From Bradyrhizobium sp. AZCC 1610 (GTDB lineage: Bacteria; Pseudomonadota; Alphaproteobacteria; Rhizobiales; Xanthobacteraceae), in contig NZ_JAZHRR010000001.1 of assembly GCF_036924515.1 (NCBI RefSeq), positions 4,807,001 through 4,871,000 of the forward strand: 64,000 nt of DNA, given 5' to 3'. Both the position numbers and the translations under genes were made by a program. This document shows, one piece after another, positions 34,126 through 43,919 of this stretch. Position 1 is the stretch's first letter. Every line of letters starts with the position of its first letter. A model generated the notes under the pieces. That model was not told where the DNA came from. It worked only from the letters and a program-made list of their open reading frames with translations, and ran no database searches.

Positions 34126-35226
34126 ATGAGCATCCGCAAACGACTGACAACCGCAGTTCTCGCCATCGCGATCGCGGCCCCAATCGCCGACTTCTTCTGG
34201 AGCAAGTCCATGCCGCAGGCAACAACATCGAGGTTTCAGTGGACGTCGGCCCGGGCGACCGCCGGCCAGTCGCAACTGACTTCGCTCAAGGGAGCGAACG
34301 AATGGCTGAATTCGGAGCAGCTGACGCCGGAGGCGCTACGCGGCAAGGTCGTCCTGATCGATTTCTGGACCTACACCTGCATCAACTGGCTGCGGACCGC
34401 GCCCTACGTCCAGGCGTGGGCACAGAAGTACAAGGATCAGGGACTGGTGGTGATCGGCGTCCATTCGCCGGAGTTCGCGTTCGAAAAGGACATCAACAAC
34501 GTGCGACGGGCCGTGAAAGGACTGGGGATCACCTATCCCGTCGCCGTGGACAGCGAGCACGCGATTTGGCGCGGCTTCGACAACAACTACTGGCCGGCGC
34601 TCTACTTCGTCGATGCTCAGGGACGCGTCCGCCATCATCATTTCGGCGAAGGCTCGTACGACGAGTCCGAGAGGTTCATTCAGAAGCTCCTGGCCGAGGC
34701 CGGAGCCGCCAGCATCGATCGCAATCTCGTCGCGGTCGATCCCCGCGGCTTCGAAGTCGCAGCCGACTGGGCAACGCTCAAATCAGTTGAGAACTATCTT
34801 GGATACGTTCGCACGGAAAACTTCGCTTCACCGGGCGGCGCCATCCGCAACGAGCCCAAAGCGTATCAGCAGCCCGCTCGTCTGCGGCCAAATGAGTGGG
34901 CGCTCGCCGGAGACTGGACGGTGCGCGACGACGCCTCGGTGCTGAACGCATCGGGGGGCGTGCTTGCGACCCGATTTCACGCCCGCGACGTCAATCTCGT
35001 CATGAGCCCACCAGCCTCAGCAACTCCGGTGCGCTTCCGCGTGACGATCGACGGCAAACCGCCGGGCGACGCGCACGGCCTCGACGTGGATGAGCAAGGT
35101 TACGGCGCGGTGACCGAACAGCGCCTTTATCAATTGATCCGACAGCCAGGCGCCATTGTCGAGCGAACGGTGGAAGTCGAGTTCCTCAACTTAGGCGTCG
35201 AGGCCTTCGCGTTTACGTTTGGCTAA
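34126..35226 (+). CDS. Membrane-anchored thioredoxin-like protein with CxxW site
   Basis: 366 residues, GGAAGGAG before the ATG. N-terminal membrane/signal segment (about 8-22). The thioredoxin fold has VVLIDFWTYTCINWLRTAPYV: the first Cys is present but the second Cys of the usual CxxC is Trp, so it is monothiol. VIGVHSPEFAFE and YWPALYFVDAQGRVRHHHFGEG follow, as in DipZ/TlpA-like redoxins. The C-terminal 150 residues form a separate beta-rich domain (LAGDWTVRDDASVLNASGGV, FRVTIDGKPPGDAHGLDVDE), as in the DipZ C-terminal domain. Probably periplasmic; last gene of the rightward operon. Confidence 0.88.
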   Translation: MSIRKRLTTAVLAIAIAAPIADFFWSKSMPQATTSRFQWTSARATAGQSQLTSLKGANEWLNSEQLTPEALRGKVVLIDFWTYTCINWLRTAPYVQAWAQKYKDQGLVVIGVHSPEFAFEKDINNVRRAVKGLGITYPVAVDSEHAIWRGFDNNYWPALYFVDAQGRVRHHHFGEGSYDESERFIQKLLAEAGAASIDRNLVAVDPRGFEVAADWATLKSVENYLGYVRTENFASPGGAIRNEPKAYQQPARLRPNEWALAGDWTVRDDASVLNASGGVLATRFHARDVNLVMSPPASATPVRFRVTIDGKPPGDAHGLDVDEQGYGAVTEQRLYQLIRQPGAIVERTVEVEFLNLGVEAFAFTFG

Positions 35227-36050
35227 GGCGGCGCCGCACTGGACCTCGCAGACGTTAGCCACTCATTTAGCTAGAATGTCCGGCCAAGCCGAAACAGCCT
35301 TTAACGGTGTCGTGAAAGTGACCGGCACTACCGATGCCTGCGCTCGCCACAAGCGTGGCGTTTTCCGCAGCAAGGAAGGTCGCCTCGAACTGGGCTTGCG
35401 GACTATACCGCCTTTCGAAAGTGACCATGGGGCGGTCAGAACGACGCGACTGGTGCTTCGGCGTAGCGAATGTCCGCTTCGCGCCAGAAGCGGCCAGTTG
35501 AGCCGGCATGCAATCTTGCCGAGTTAGACGAGGCAACGATCGGATCTGCCCTTCGTGACGCGATTAGCACAAGCGAACTCAAAAGGGTTTATTGCCGAAA
35601 GGAGTTCTTGAGGAGCCGAGGGCGCGATATGGAACGTCCATTCTCGCGGTGAGCTTCCGCCGGTCCGCGAGATTAAGGATTTTACGCGATAGCCGCTTGA
35701 ACACGGCGACGCTGCCTTCGTCCCAATGTATCGGACAGGTGGCGGCCATCGCGCGCGTCGGATAGAGCCGGTCGCCCTCGTCGAACGACAGGTTGAGTAG
35801 CCGGCGACGCCGTCGAACTGGCGGCTCGCCATTTCGACACTGGCCTAAGATAGACTGTCTGGCGAGTCATCGATTGCCTCCTCTGAAGTCCGAAAGGGCT
35901 CGCGATGAAGGCGTTCAATACGAGACTGAATCGGCGCAAACTGCCGAACATCGTGGCATTTCGGCATTGGTGTCTTTCGAACCGCCACCGAACAGCAAGC
36001 AATGCCGCACAAACGCGAAGATGATCCGACGCCAAATCGGAAGCTGAAGC
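35227..36050. other. Intergenic region, 824 bp, with one unrecognised coding-like fragment
   Basis: On the minus strand about 35579-35805 a frame reads LNLSFDEGDRLYPTRAMAAT and goes on with protein-like composition (FKRLSRKILNLADRRKLTARM) to a stop at 35579. A preceding frame (35806-35832) MASRQFDGVAGYS could join it by a frameshift. I do not recognise the family. The rest shows no gene. A weak ribosome site (GGAAG) precedes the next gene at 36051. Confidence 0.35.
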
Positions 36051-37478
36051 ATGTCTCAGTCAGTACACGTTCACGCCTTTTGCGACCTTCTGGACGTCGG
36101 GGGCGTCGTCGACGATCCAGAGCGGATCGCCACCTACACGACGGATCAACGCCAGCTCTTCACGGGGTCAACGCTGGCCGTACTGAGGCCGGCGACGACG
36201 AAGCAGGTCGCCGACATCGTGCTGCTGGCGGCAAAACTGGGCATCGGAATCGTTCCGCAGGGCGGCAACACGAGCTACTGCGGCGGTGCGACGCCGGACG
36301 CCTCCGGACGGCAGATCATCGTGAGCCTTGAGCGGATGGACAGGATCCGCGAAGTCGATCCCCTCTCCATGAGCATCTCAGTAGACGCCGGCGCTATCCT
36401 GAAGAACGTACAGGACGCCGCGGCGACCGCTGGACTTCTGTTGCCGCTCAGCCTCGGCGCGGAAGGCAGTTGCCGGATCGGCGGCAACATCGGAACGAAC
36501 GCTGGCGGACTGTCCGTCGTCAGATACGGGATGACTCGCGATCTGCTCCTCGGGATCGAGGCGGTTCTGTCGGACGGCACGGTGGTTTCGGACATGCGCA
36601 AACTACGGAAGAATAATACAGGCTACGACATCAAACAGTGCTTCGTTGGAAGCGAGGGAACTCTCGGCATCGTCACGGGCGCTGTGTTGCGCCTCGCGCC
36701 CTTGCCGATCCGCCGCGCGACCGCCTGGCTGAAGCTCGCGACGGGCGCCCCGCTCGCCGAGCTTCTCGCCCTGGTACGTCGCGAATCCGCGGACCTGCTC
36801 ACCACCTTCGAATTCATGACGGCCCGATCGATCGCGCTCGCGAGCGAAGCGATGACCAACCCGCCCTCCGTCCGCGCCGGCGCTGGGGGCACCGTACTTG
36901 CCGAGCTCACCTCCTCCTCGCGTCATCTCGATCTCGATGGACTGATGGAAGCCGTTCTGGCCGAAGCGATCGAGTCCGGATGGATCGAGGACGCCTTCCT
37001 GGCGCAGAGCGGATCGCAGCGGACCGCGATGTGGGAGGTACGCGAGACCATCCCGGAGGGCGAGAAGCGCCGGAACGGGTCGGTGAAGCACGACATTTCT
37101 GTACCGCTTTCCGCCATTCAACGTTTTCTGGATTTAGCCGGCTCACAGGTACGGTCGTATGACGCCGACCTTGAGCTGTCCGTCTATGGACACGTCGGCG
37201 ACGGCAATCTGCACTACAACGTGCTGGTGCCTCCCGACGTCGACCGGATAGAGTTCACCAAGCGGATCGAAAGCGGCCTGTCGCGGCAACTCTACGACAC
37301 GGCCGCGGCGCTCGGCGGCACGTTTAGCGCGGAGCACGGCGTCGGCCGGTTCAAGAAGCATCTTTTGGAGCAGTATGGCGACGTCGGCCGCATCGCTGCG
37401 ATGCGCCGAATCAAGACCGCCTTTGATCCAGCGAACATCATGAACGCCGGCGCGATGGTTTCCCCGTTGGGGAAGTAA
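36051..37478 (+). CDS. FAD-linked oxidase, GlcD/D-2-hydroxyacid dehydrogenase family
   Basis: 475 residues. An FAD-binding PCMH domain at about 40-220 (VPQGGNTSYCGGATPDASG, LPLSLGAEGSCRIGGNIGTNAGG, VGSEGTLGIVTGAVLRLAPLP) and a C-terminal FAD-linked oxidase domain with YGHVGDGNLHYNVLVP and the end FSAEHGVGRFKKHLLEQYG...FDPANIMNAG. Family members oxidise D-lactate, glycolate or D-2-hydroxyglutarate and pass electrons to the quinone pool or ETF. Convergent with the ALDH gene to its right. It may be the first step of the neighbouring catabolic region or belong to no operon. Confidence 0.92.
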   Translation: MSQSVHVHAFCDLLDVGGVVDDPERIATYTTDQRQLFTGSTLAVLRPATTKQVADIVLLAAKLGIGIVPQGGNTSYCGGATPDASGRQIIVSLERMDRIREVDPLSMSISVDAGAILKNVQDAAATAGLLLPLSLGAEGSCRIGGNIGTNAGGLSVVRYGMTRDLLLGIEAVLSDGTVVSDMRKLRKNNTGYDIKQCFVGSEGTLGIVTGAVLRLAPLPIRRATAWLKLATGAPLAELLALVRRESADLLTTFEFMTARSIALASEAMTNPPSVRAGAGGTVLAELTSSSRHLDLDGLMEAVLAEAIESGWIEDAFLAQSGSQRTAMWEVRETIPEGEKRRNGSVKHDISVPLSAIQRFLDLAGSQVRSYDADLELSVYGHVGDGNLHYNVLVPPDVDRIEFTKRIESGLSRQLYDTAAALGGTFSAEHGVGRFKKHLLEQYGDVGRIAAMRRIKTAFDPANIMNAGAMVSPLGK

Positions 37479-37546
37479 TCTGCCTCTTGAACCATCGGGC
37501 CTCGAAGGCCGATTCATGCGAGATGAGGCGGGTTCCGAGATGAATT

Positions 37547-39004
37547 TCATCGGTAAAATCCGAGAACGGCCTTGGTCTCGAGATATTCCTCCATACCCTC
37601 GATGCCGTATTCCCGGCCGTTGCCGGAACGTTTGTATCCGCCAAAAGGTGCGTTCGGGTCCCAGTCGGGACAGTTGAGATGCACCTGACCGGACCGGATC
37701 CGCCCCGCGACCGCCCGTACCGTCTCCATATCCATGCCCTGCACATGAGCCCCGAGGCCGTAGATAGTGTCGTTGGCGATCTCGATCGCCTCGTCGATCG
37801 TATCGTAGGGAATGATCGACAGCACCGGGCCGAAGATCTCCTCGTGCGCAATCCTCATGCCGCGACGGACGTTCGAGAAGATCGTCGGCCGCGAATAGAG
37901 GCCGATCTGAAGGTTGTCGGGGCGCCCCGGCCCGCCGCTGACGAGCTTGGCGCCTTCCTCCAGACCGACGCCGATCATGGCCTGGATACGCTCGAACTGC
38001 GGCCGGTTGGCGATCGGACCATGGGTCGTACTTTCCGCAAGCGGATCGCCGACCACCATTTCGGAAGCAGCCGCCGCGGCCAGAACTTCGACCTTCGCCA
38101 TCTGTGAGCGGGAAACAAGCATACGCGTCGGTGCGCTGCAGGATTGCCCGAGATTGCGGAAGGCGGCGCCGACGCCGAGTGGAACGGCCCGGCTCAGCTC
38201 GGCATCCGGCAGAATGATATTCGGCGACTTGCCGCCGAGTTCCTGGGCGACGCGCTTGACGGTGACTGCCGCCGCTTGCGCTACGAGAATCCCAGCACGG
38301 GTCGAGCCCGTGATCGAGATCATGTCGATCTGCGGATGCGACGCCAGACCGGTCCCCACGACGGGACCTGTCCCGTTGACGAGGTTGAATACGCCGGGCG
38401 GACAACCGGCATCGTCCATCACCTCGGCGAACAGCAAGGCGCTCAGGGGCGACAATTCGCTGGGCTTCAACACCACCGTGCAGCCCGCCGCGAGCGCCGG
38501 ACCGACCTTGGCTGTGATCTGGTAGAGAGGCCAGTTCCAGGGGGTGATGAGGCCGCAGACGCCGATGGCCTCGCGCATGATGGCGGTGCTGCCGCGCCGG
38601 CTGATGAAAGAATAGGTCGCGAGATTGTCACGCGCGACGCGGATATGTTCGGCGGCCAGCGGCACCTGGGCTCGGCGCGCATAGGTGATAGCGGCACCCA
38701 TTTCGCTCGTGAGCGCCTGCGCGAACAGTTCCAGCCGCTCGAGGATCAAACCATGGATCCGGTCGAGCAGCGCTGCCCGCTCCGCAGCCGGCTTGCAAGA
38801 CCAGCCGGCAAAGGCTCGTTCAGCGGCGGAGACAGCGCGGTCTACATCCTCATTGCTGCCGAGCGCAACTTCAGCGATCGGCTGCTCGGTCGCCGGGTTA
38901 ACGACGACCGCCGTCGCCGATCCAGTCGGCTTCCGCCATTCTCCGTCGATGTAGAACTTGCCGAGCAAGCCGGCTTCCGTCAGATGTCGAACGGCCGAGG
39001 TCAT
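37547..39004 (-). CDS. NAD(P)-dependent aldehyde dehydrogenase
   Basis: 485 residues from ATG 39004, which overlaps the stop of the upstream FAD-oxidase gene (ATGA), so the two are coupled. Contains GVCGLITPWNWPLYQITAKVG, VVLKPSELSP, the catalytic Glu in VAQELGGKSPNIILPDA and catalytic Cys in FRNLGQSCSAPTRMLV. Closest in style to betaine/gamma-aminobutyraldehyde-type ALDHs, which oxidise the aldehyde made by an amine oxidase. With the coupled oxidase this suggests amine to aldehyde to acid conversion. Confidence 0.93.
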   Translation of the reverse strand: MTSAVRHLTEAGLLGKFYIDGEWRKPTGSATAVVVNPATEQPIAEVALGSNEDVDRAVSAAERAFAGWSCKPAAERAALLDRIHGLILERLELFAQALTSEMGAAITYARRAQVPLAAEHIRVARDNLATYSFISRRGSTAIMREAIGVCGLITPWNWPLYQITAKVGPALAAGCTVVLKPSELSPLSALLFAEVMDDAGCPPGVFNLVNGTGPVVGTGLASHPQIDMISITGSTRAGILVAQAAAVTVKRVAQELGGKSPNIILPDAELSRAVPLGVGAAFRNLGQSCSAPTRMLVSRSQMAKVEVLAAAAASEMVVGDPLAESTTHGPIANRPQFERIQAMIGVGLEEGAKLVSGGPGRPDNLQIGLYSRPTIFSNVRRGMRIAHEEIFGPVLSIIPYDTIDEAIEIANDTIYGLGAHVQGMDMETVRAVAGRIRSGQVHLNCPDWDPNAPFGGYKRSGNGREYGIEGMEEYLETKAVLGFYR

Positions 39005-40278
39005 TGGAAGCGATCCTTGATCCGGTAATAGGCGCCGACCAGCGGAAGGAACCAGGGAGGACCGAGATGGCCCGGAATGGCGGGCCAGGCGAAGTCCTTC
39101 CAGGGATTGAGCTCGGTACGACCGTCCATGACTTCCGCCATGATCGTCCCCATCAGGGTCGACATCTGGGTGCCATGGCCGCTGTAGCCCATGGAATAGT
39201 AGATGCCGTTGCGTTCGCCAGCGCGTGGCAGCCGGTCGCGCGTCATATCGACCATGCCACCCCAACAATAGTCGATGCGCGCGGTGCGAAGCTCGGGAAA
39301 GACGTCGTGCAGCGCAGCCTGCAGGATCGCGCCGCTCTTCTCGTCCGAGGCAGGGTTGGAGATGGCGAAGCGGGCGCGGCCGCCGAAGAGCAGCCGGTTA
39401 TCAGGCGTGGTTCGGAAGTAGTTGACCAGGTTCTTCGTATCGACCGCCATTCGGCGCCGCGGCAAGAGCCGATCGAGCGTCGCGATCGGCAACGGCTGGG
39501 TGACGATCAGGAAGGCGCCCACCGGCACGATCCGGCGTCGAATCCAACCCAGCGGTCCCGTATGCGAGGTGCCGCTCGCCAACAGAACCTGCGAGGCCCG
39601 AAGCCGGCCCTTTGGTGTCTCGATCTCGTGGCCTCCGCCAGCGGCGGATCGCAGGCCCGTCATCGGCGCATGCTCGTGGATTTCGACGCCCCGCCGTGCC
39701 GCCGCTTCCGCAAGCCCGCGGACGAAGCGCCCGACGTGCATGCCGGCGCTCTTGCGGTAGATCATTCCGCCGTAATAGCGCTGCGATCCCACTTCGCCGG
39801 CCAGATCGGCGCGGCTTACCATCGTCGTGTCAGAATCAACATTGGCGGCGAGCAATTCCTGTGTGCGCGCCAGCTTGTCATAGTGCTCAGGCTTGGCCGC
39901 AAGCTTGATCTTGCCGACGCGCGCGAAGCTGCAGTCGATCTTTTCTTCCGCCACCAGGCGCTCGACCGTGTCGACCCCGGCGTCGAAGGACCGGTAGAGC
40001 CGGTCGGCAACTTTCTTACCGAGCCTGGCCGAGAGCGTGCCGTAGTCCTGAGCGAAACCGTTATTGCACATGCCGCCGTTCCGGCCGGACGCCGCGTGCC
40101 CGATCGTCTCAGCTTCGAGGAGCACGACACGCGCGCCCTTCTTGGCGAGAGCTAGAGCGGCCGAGGAACCAGTCAAGCCACCACCAACTACCGCAACGTC
40201 GCAGGTGCCTTGCACCGGTCCTGCGGTGGCACTCTTGAATGGCTCCGATGTGTCCAGCCAATAGGATGTGAGTTTCAT
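39001..40278 (-). CDS. FAD-dependent amine/amino-acid oxidoreductase (PuuB/DadA-like)
   Basis: 425 residues. N-terminal GG-doublet FAD site VVGGGLTGSSAALALAKKGARVVLLE at about 29-53, then GRNGGMCNNGFAQDYG as in gamma-glutamylputrescine oxidase-type DAO proteins. Substrate domain in the middle, and a C-terminal second FAD contact YSMGYSGHGTQMSTLMG. GAGGTCGAT precedes the ATG. Directly coupled to the downstream ALDH, which indicates that the product is an aldehyde from an amine. Exact substrate unknown. Confidence 0.9.
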   Translation of the reverse strand: MKLTSYWLDTSEPFKSATAGPVQGTCDVAVVGGGLTGSSAALALAKKGARVVLLEAETIGHAASGRNGGMCNNGFAQDYGTLSARLGKKVADRLYRSFDAGVDTVERLVAEEKIDCSFARVGKIKLAAKPEHYDKLARTQELLAANVDSDTTMVSRADLAGEVGSQRYYGGMIYRKSAGMHVGRFVRGLAEAAARRGVEIHEHAPMTGLRSAAGGGHEIETPKGRLRASQVLLASGTSHTGPLGWIRRRIVPVGAFLIVTQPLPIATLDRLLPRRRMAVDTKNLVNYFRTTPDNRLLFGGRARFAISNPASDEKSGAILQAALHDVFPELRTARIDYCWGGMVDMTRDRLPRAGERNGIYYSMGYSGHGTQMSTLMGTIMAEVMDGRTELNPWKDFAWPAIPGHLGPPWFLPLVGAYYRIKDRFQ

Positions 40279-40346
40279 ATCGACCTCGGAATCTCGCTAT
40301 CTGTATGCTGGGCATGCGCAAATCGCCGCCCAACTCTGTTTCAGGA

Positions 40347-41540
40347 CTACCAGCCGCGCATCCGCGGCCACTGAGCTTCGATTGCGTCGCTTCCCGCGGA
40401 GACGACATTGTACAGTTCGTGCTGTGACGCCGTCGCGCACGCGTGATTGGGCAGGATCCTGACCTTCGTGCCGATCGGCAGATCCGGCAGGGTTGCAGCC
40501 GATCCGGACCTGATGGCGAGGATGCCGTGCTCCTGGCTCGCCTGCGAGACGATCAGGTCTGGATAGAGTTTGCCGGACAGATCGCAGACGAGACCGTAAC
40601 CCTGGTCGATCCGCTGCGCCGCGGTGCCGCGATCACGTGACAGCGCCATCCAGCCCGCATCGACCAAAATCCAGCCCTTCTCCGGCTTCGTTCCGATGAC
40701 GGTGGTGAGAACCGAGATCGCGATGTCGTCAGTGGTGCAGACACCGACACCGTGCATCACCAGATCGAAGAACATGTACACACCGGCCCGCATCTCCGTG
40801 ACGCCGGTCAGGTCTTCGCCGAAATGGGCGGTCGGCGTCGAACCGACGCTCACGACCGGGCATTCATGCCCCGCCGCCCGCAACGCCTCCGCAGCGGCCA
40901 CAGCCACGGCCCTTTCGTTCTCCGCAGCCGCGACGAGGGCATCGGGCATGCAAAGGCTGTAGGATTCGCCGGCGTGGGTGAGAATGCCGGCGAGCTTGAC
41001 GCCAGCCTCGGCCAGGGCGATCGCGATTGCGATGAGCTTGGGATCGGTGGCGGTCAGCCCGCCGCGATGACCGTCGCAGTCGATCTCGATGAAGGCGGAT
41101 GGCGTCACAGCAGCGGCCCGGCCAGCCTCACCCAGCATCGTCGCCTGTTCGGTCGAATCGAGCAGCACCTTGAGGTCAACGCCGGCTTTACGGAGACGCA
41201 TCGCCCTCTCAGCGGCGTGCGGTGCCACGCCCACGGCATAAGTCATGTCACGGAAACCGTACTGCGCGAAGTACTCCGCCTCCGCCAAGGTAGAAACGGT
41301 GATCGGCCCCGGCCCGGACGGGTAGGCGCGCCGGGCGACCTCGATGGATTTCGCGGTCTTCATATGGGGGCGCAGCACGACACCCCGCGCGGCCATCCGA
41401 GAGGACAGACGGCCGAGATTGCGATCCAGCCGGTCCTTGTCAAGCAGGAGGCCCGGCGTCGCCAGCGCGCCGACCGTCGCGGCCGACCGGCCCGGTCGGG
41501 CGTTCGGGATATCCGTTCCGTGCGTCTCCAAGCGTAGCAT
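40347..41540 (-). CDS. D-threonine aldolase / D-serine dehydratase-like PLP enzyme
   Basis: 397 residues from ATG 41540 (GGAGAC upstream). Fold-type III barrel: GALATPGLLLDKDRLDRNL, then VVLRPHMKTAKS, where the second Lys region normally holds PLP (PHxKTHK in the family). The C-terminus ILPNHACATASQHELY carries the His and Cys that bind the divalent metal (Zn/Mn) in DSD1-type enzymes. These split D-beta-hydroxy amino acids (aldol cleavage) or dehydrate D-Ser. It is 11 bp after the GNAT gene and upstream of the oxidase/ALDH pair, so all four probably form one operon. Confidence 0.88.
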   Translation of the reverse strand: MLRLETHGTDIPNARPGRSAATVGALATPGLLLDKDRLDRNLGRLSSRMAARGVVLRPHMKTAKSIEVARRAYPSGPGPITVSTLAEAEYFAQYGFRDMTYAVGVAPHAAERAMRLRKAGVDLKVLLDSTEQATMLGEAGRAAAVTPSAFIEIDCDGHRGGLTATDPKLIAIAIALAEAGVKLAGILTHAGESYSLCMPDALVAAAENERAVAVAAAEALRAAGHECPVVSVGSTPTAHFGEDLTGVTEMRAGVYMFFDLVMHGVGVCTTDDIAISVLTTVIGTKPEKGWILVDAGWMALSRDRGTAAQRIDQGYGLVCDLSGKLYPDLIVSQASQEHGILAIRSGSAATLPDLPIGTKVRILPNHACATASQHELYNVVSAGSDAIEAQWPRMRGW

Positions 41541-41551
41541 CCCGATGTCTC

Positions 41552-42424
41552 CTACCCGAATGACTGGTTGGCGAGCGCGAACATGCGCGCTGGCCCGGTC
41601 GATGGCATCTGCGTCCCAAGGACCATGGTGGTGGCGTCGCCGACCTGCTGCAGGCCGATGCCTTCGAGCCACTCCCCGAGTTGCGAGGTGGTAGAGGTAT
41701 CGACCCGGACGAAAACACTCCCGAGGGGCGCGAGCGCGGCCTCGATCAATGCGCGCGCATCGGTCGGGCTTTCGGCGACCACAGGACCGATGACATGCCC
41801 ACGGCCGAAGAGACGGGAAATGGCGTAGCCGCTGGGTATGCCGTCACGCAAGAGGACATAGCCGTCGCCGACTTCGATCAGCCGGTTCAGCATCTCGCGC
41901 CTCGTCCAACCTGTGGCCTGCCGATCGAGGCGTGTGATCGCCTCGAAATCCGATGGAGTCATGGCCCGGACGAGGCACGGCCGCGGCGCCTCATAGCGTT
42001 CCCTGGGAATTCCTTGATGCTGGTGGATGACCCCGACGGACACGAAGCCGCGGCGCTGGTAAAGTTCCATGCCTTCGGCCGTCGAATTCAGCGTGATGAT
42101 CCGCGGTCGTGCCGCCGCGAGCAGCGCGTCCATCAGCCGGGCTCCGTAACCGCGTCCCTGAACAGCTTTCGAGACGATGATCATTCCGGCGGAAGCATGG
42201 GTCTCGCCGTAAGGCCACCAGAGCGCGGTCCCCACCACGGCACCCGCGCTCGTCACCACGAAGCCGCGGCCAAGCAGCAGCGCAGAATCCCAATCCTTGA
42301 GCAGGTACGGCCAAGACATCTCCTGCGAGAGCTTCAGGGCACCTTCCAGATGCGATCTCGCGAACGGGACCAGGGCCACGTCTTCATGCTCGCGTTCTCC
42401 GGCCTGGGTAGCTGCGGTTGTCAT
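41552..42424 (-). CDS. Tandem-domain GNAT N-acetyltransferase (copy 1)
   Basis: 290 residues. First GNAT domain about 15-150 with VSKAVQGRGYGARLMDALL (acetyl-CoA pyrophosphate loop) and ITLNSTAEGMELYQRRGF; second, shorter domain with VLLRDGIPSGYAISRLFGRGHVIGPVVAES. The same two-domain layout and GRGHVIGP(V/I)VA motif occur in the gene at 58685, so the two are paralogues. Probably acetylates a small amine or amino acid handled by this cluster. Starts an operon with the PLP enzyme. Confidence 0.88.
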   Translation of the reverse strand: MTTAATQAGEREHEDVALVPFARSHLEGALKLSQEMSWPYLLKDWDSALLLGRGFVVTSAGAVVGTALWWPYGETHASAGMIIVSKAVQGRGYGARLMDALLAAARPRIITLNSTAEGMELYQRRGFVSVGVIHQHQGIPRERYEAPRPCLVRAMTPSDFEAITRLDRQATGWTRREMLNRLIEVGDGYVLLRDGIPSGYAISRLFGRGHVIGPVVAESPTDARALIEAALAPLGSVFVRVDTSTTSQLGEWLEGIGLQQVGDATTMVLGTQMPSTGPARMFALANQSFG

Positions 42425-42608
42425 GATATGTCGACGTCTCTTGTTTGGTTTGCCGGACTAATCGCCAGTGCCTGACGCGGCGAGATCCATCTGACGATGC
42501 TCACACGAGCTGCAGCGTATCTTGGGTCCGACAGCATTACGCAGTCAGACTGAAGCAAAGTTCGGCAGGGTATTGCATTGCTGATACGGTAGAAGAGACG
42601 ATCTGCTG

Positions 42609-43919
42609 TCAGCGGCTTGCGCGCCACAGTGCGAACCGATCCTGCATCCGATATCCCCAGATGATGGCGGGCATGAACCAGGGATCGCCACGATAAAGCG
42701 GGATGGAGGCCGGCGGACGGAAGTCAAAGGCGGTTCGCGCGCCCTCGTCGTTTCCCATCAGTTTGTGGGCCGCATGCATACCGATCCACGGCGCCCAGAC
42801 CACGCCTGAGCCGCAGAAGCCGGTGGCATAGACCACGTCGTCCTTTTCGAAGATGCGCGGGAGCATGTCGCGATTCATCGCCACATTGCCGAACCAGCTG
42901 TGCGAAAGGCGAACATTCTCCAGTTCCGGAAAAAGGTTCACCAACCCGCTGCGCAGAAGGAGCTTCGGAGCCACCGGGTTACCTACACGAGAGCTGTCGC
43001 GCCCCCCTAACAGGATACGTTTGCCGTCGGGCGAAGGTCGGTAATAGAAGCCGACCTGGCGGTTCTCGGTCATCATCAAGCGTTTCGGCATCAGCCGCGC
43101 CATGACTTCAGGTGCAAGCTCCTCGGTTGCAATGATCCGGCTGCGAACCGGGACCAGCCTGCGGCGCAGGAAGGGAACGGCGCCATCGGTATAGCCATTC
43201 GTACAAACCAGCACCTGACGCGCCTGCACCGATCCGGCCGAGGTAACGACGCGGAATCCGGAGCCATCCCTCTCGATTGAGATGACGGGCGTTCGTGCAT
43301 GGACCGCGACTCCCGAAGCGAGCGCCACTCGCAGGAGTTCAGCGTGAAACTTCGCCGGGTGTAGCCCACCGATATCCATCCGGACCGTGCCACCACGGTA
43401 GATGTCGGTGCCGATGTAGTTGAGCTGCTCGACATACGGAACCGCGTGAGATTCGATCTGCAATTTCTTCGCCAACGCGTCAGCGCTGCGCGCCATCGTT
43501 TCGTATTGTTCATATCCGAATGAAGCTTTGAACTGACCAACCAGTTGAAAGTCGCATTCGAGCCGTTCCGTCCTGATGAATTCGTACAGGAATTCGCGTG
43601 CGATCTTGCCTTCCGCCTCGATCGCCAGCGCCTTGTCTTCGCCGAAGCGTCGGGAGATCGTCGCGTAATCAGGCCGTATGCTTGCGCTGGTTATTCCACC
43701 GTTGCGCGTCGAGGCCCCCTCGCCCGGATTCATCGCGTCAAAGGCCGCAACCGAGCGGCCCTCGCGCGCCAGCACCAACCCGGCCGAAAGGCCGGCATAG
43801 CCAGCGCCCACGATCAGCACGTCGAGTTTCTTGGGCAATGGCTGTTGAGGCAGCGGCTTTAGCGGTGAGGCTTCCCACCAGTAGGGCGTGTCTTTCTCTG
43901 CGACTTTCGGCTCGTGCAT
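42609..43919 (-). CDS. FAD-dependent oxidoreductase (DadA-like)
   Basis: 436 residues, GGAAG upstream of the ATG. FAD dinucleotide fold LIVGAGYAGLSAGLVLAREGRSVAAFDA at about 35-62, then GEGASTRNGGITSASIRPDY and the C-terminal VVYATGFCGSGVVWAPWIGM. It resembles the oxidase at 39001 in architecture but is a distinct paralogue. N-terminal YWWEASPLKPLPQQPLPKK is typical of a subgroup acting on amine substrates linked to peptide-type ABC importers. Transcribed with, but 184 bp away from, the GNAT gene. Confidence 0.88.
   Translation of the reverse strand: MHEPKVAEKDTPYWWEASPLKPLPQQPLPKKLDVLIVGAGYAGLSAGLVLAREGRSVAAFDAMNPGEGASTRNGGITSASIRPDYATISRRFGEDKALAIEAEGKIAREFLYEFIRTERLECDFQLVGQFKASFGYEQYETMARSADALAKKLQIESHAVPYVEQLNYIGTDIYRGGTVRMDIGGLHPAKFHAELLRVALASGVAVHARTPVISIERDGSGFRVVTSAGSVQARQVLVCTNGYTDGAVPFLRRRLVPVRSRIIATEELAPEVMARLMPKRLMMTENRQVGFYYRPSPDGKRILLGGRDSSRVGNPVAPKLLLRSGLVNLFPELENVRLSHSWFGNVAMNRDMLPRIFEKDDVVYATGFCGSGVVWAPWIGMHAAHKLMGNDEGARTAFDFRPPASIPLYRGDPWFMPAIIWGYRMQDRFALWRASR

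Noticed and set aside
37143..38405. 420-codon minus-strand frame across the FAD oxidase/ALDH boundary
   Set aside because: Spans two convergent genes and has shadow-type composition.
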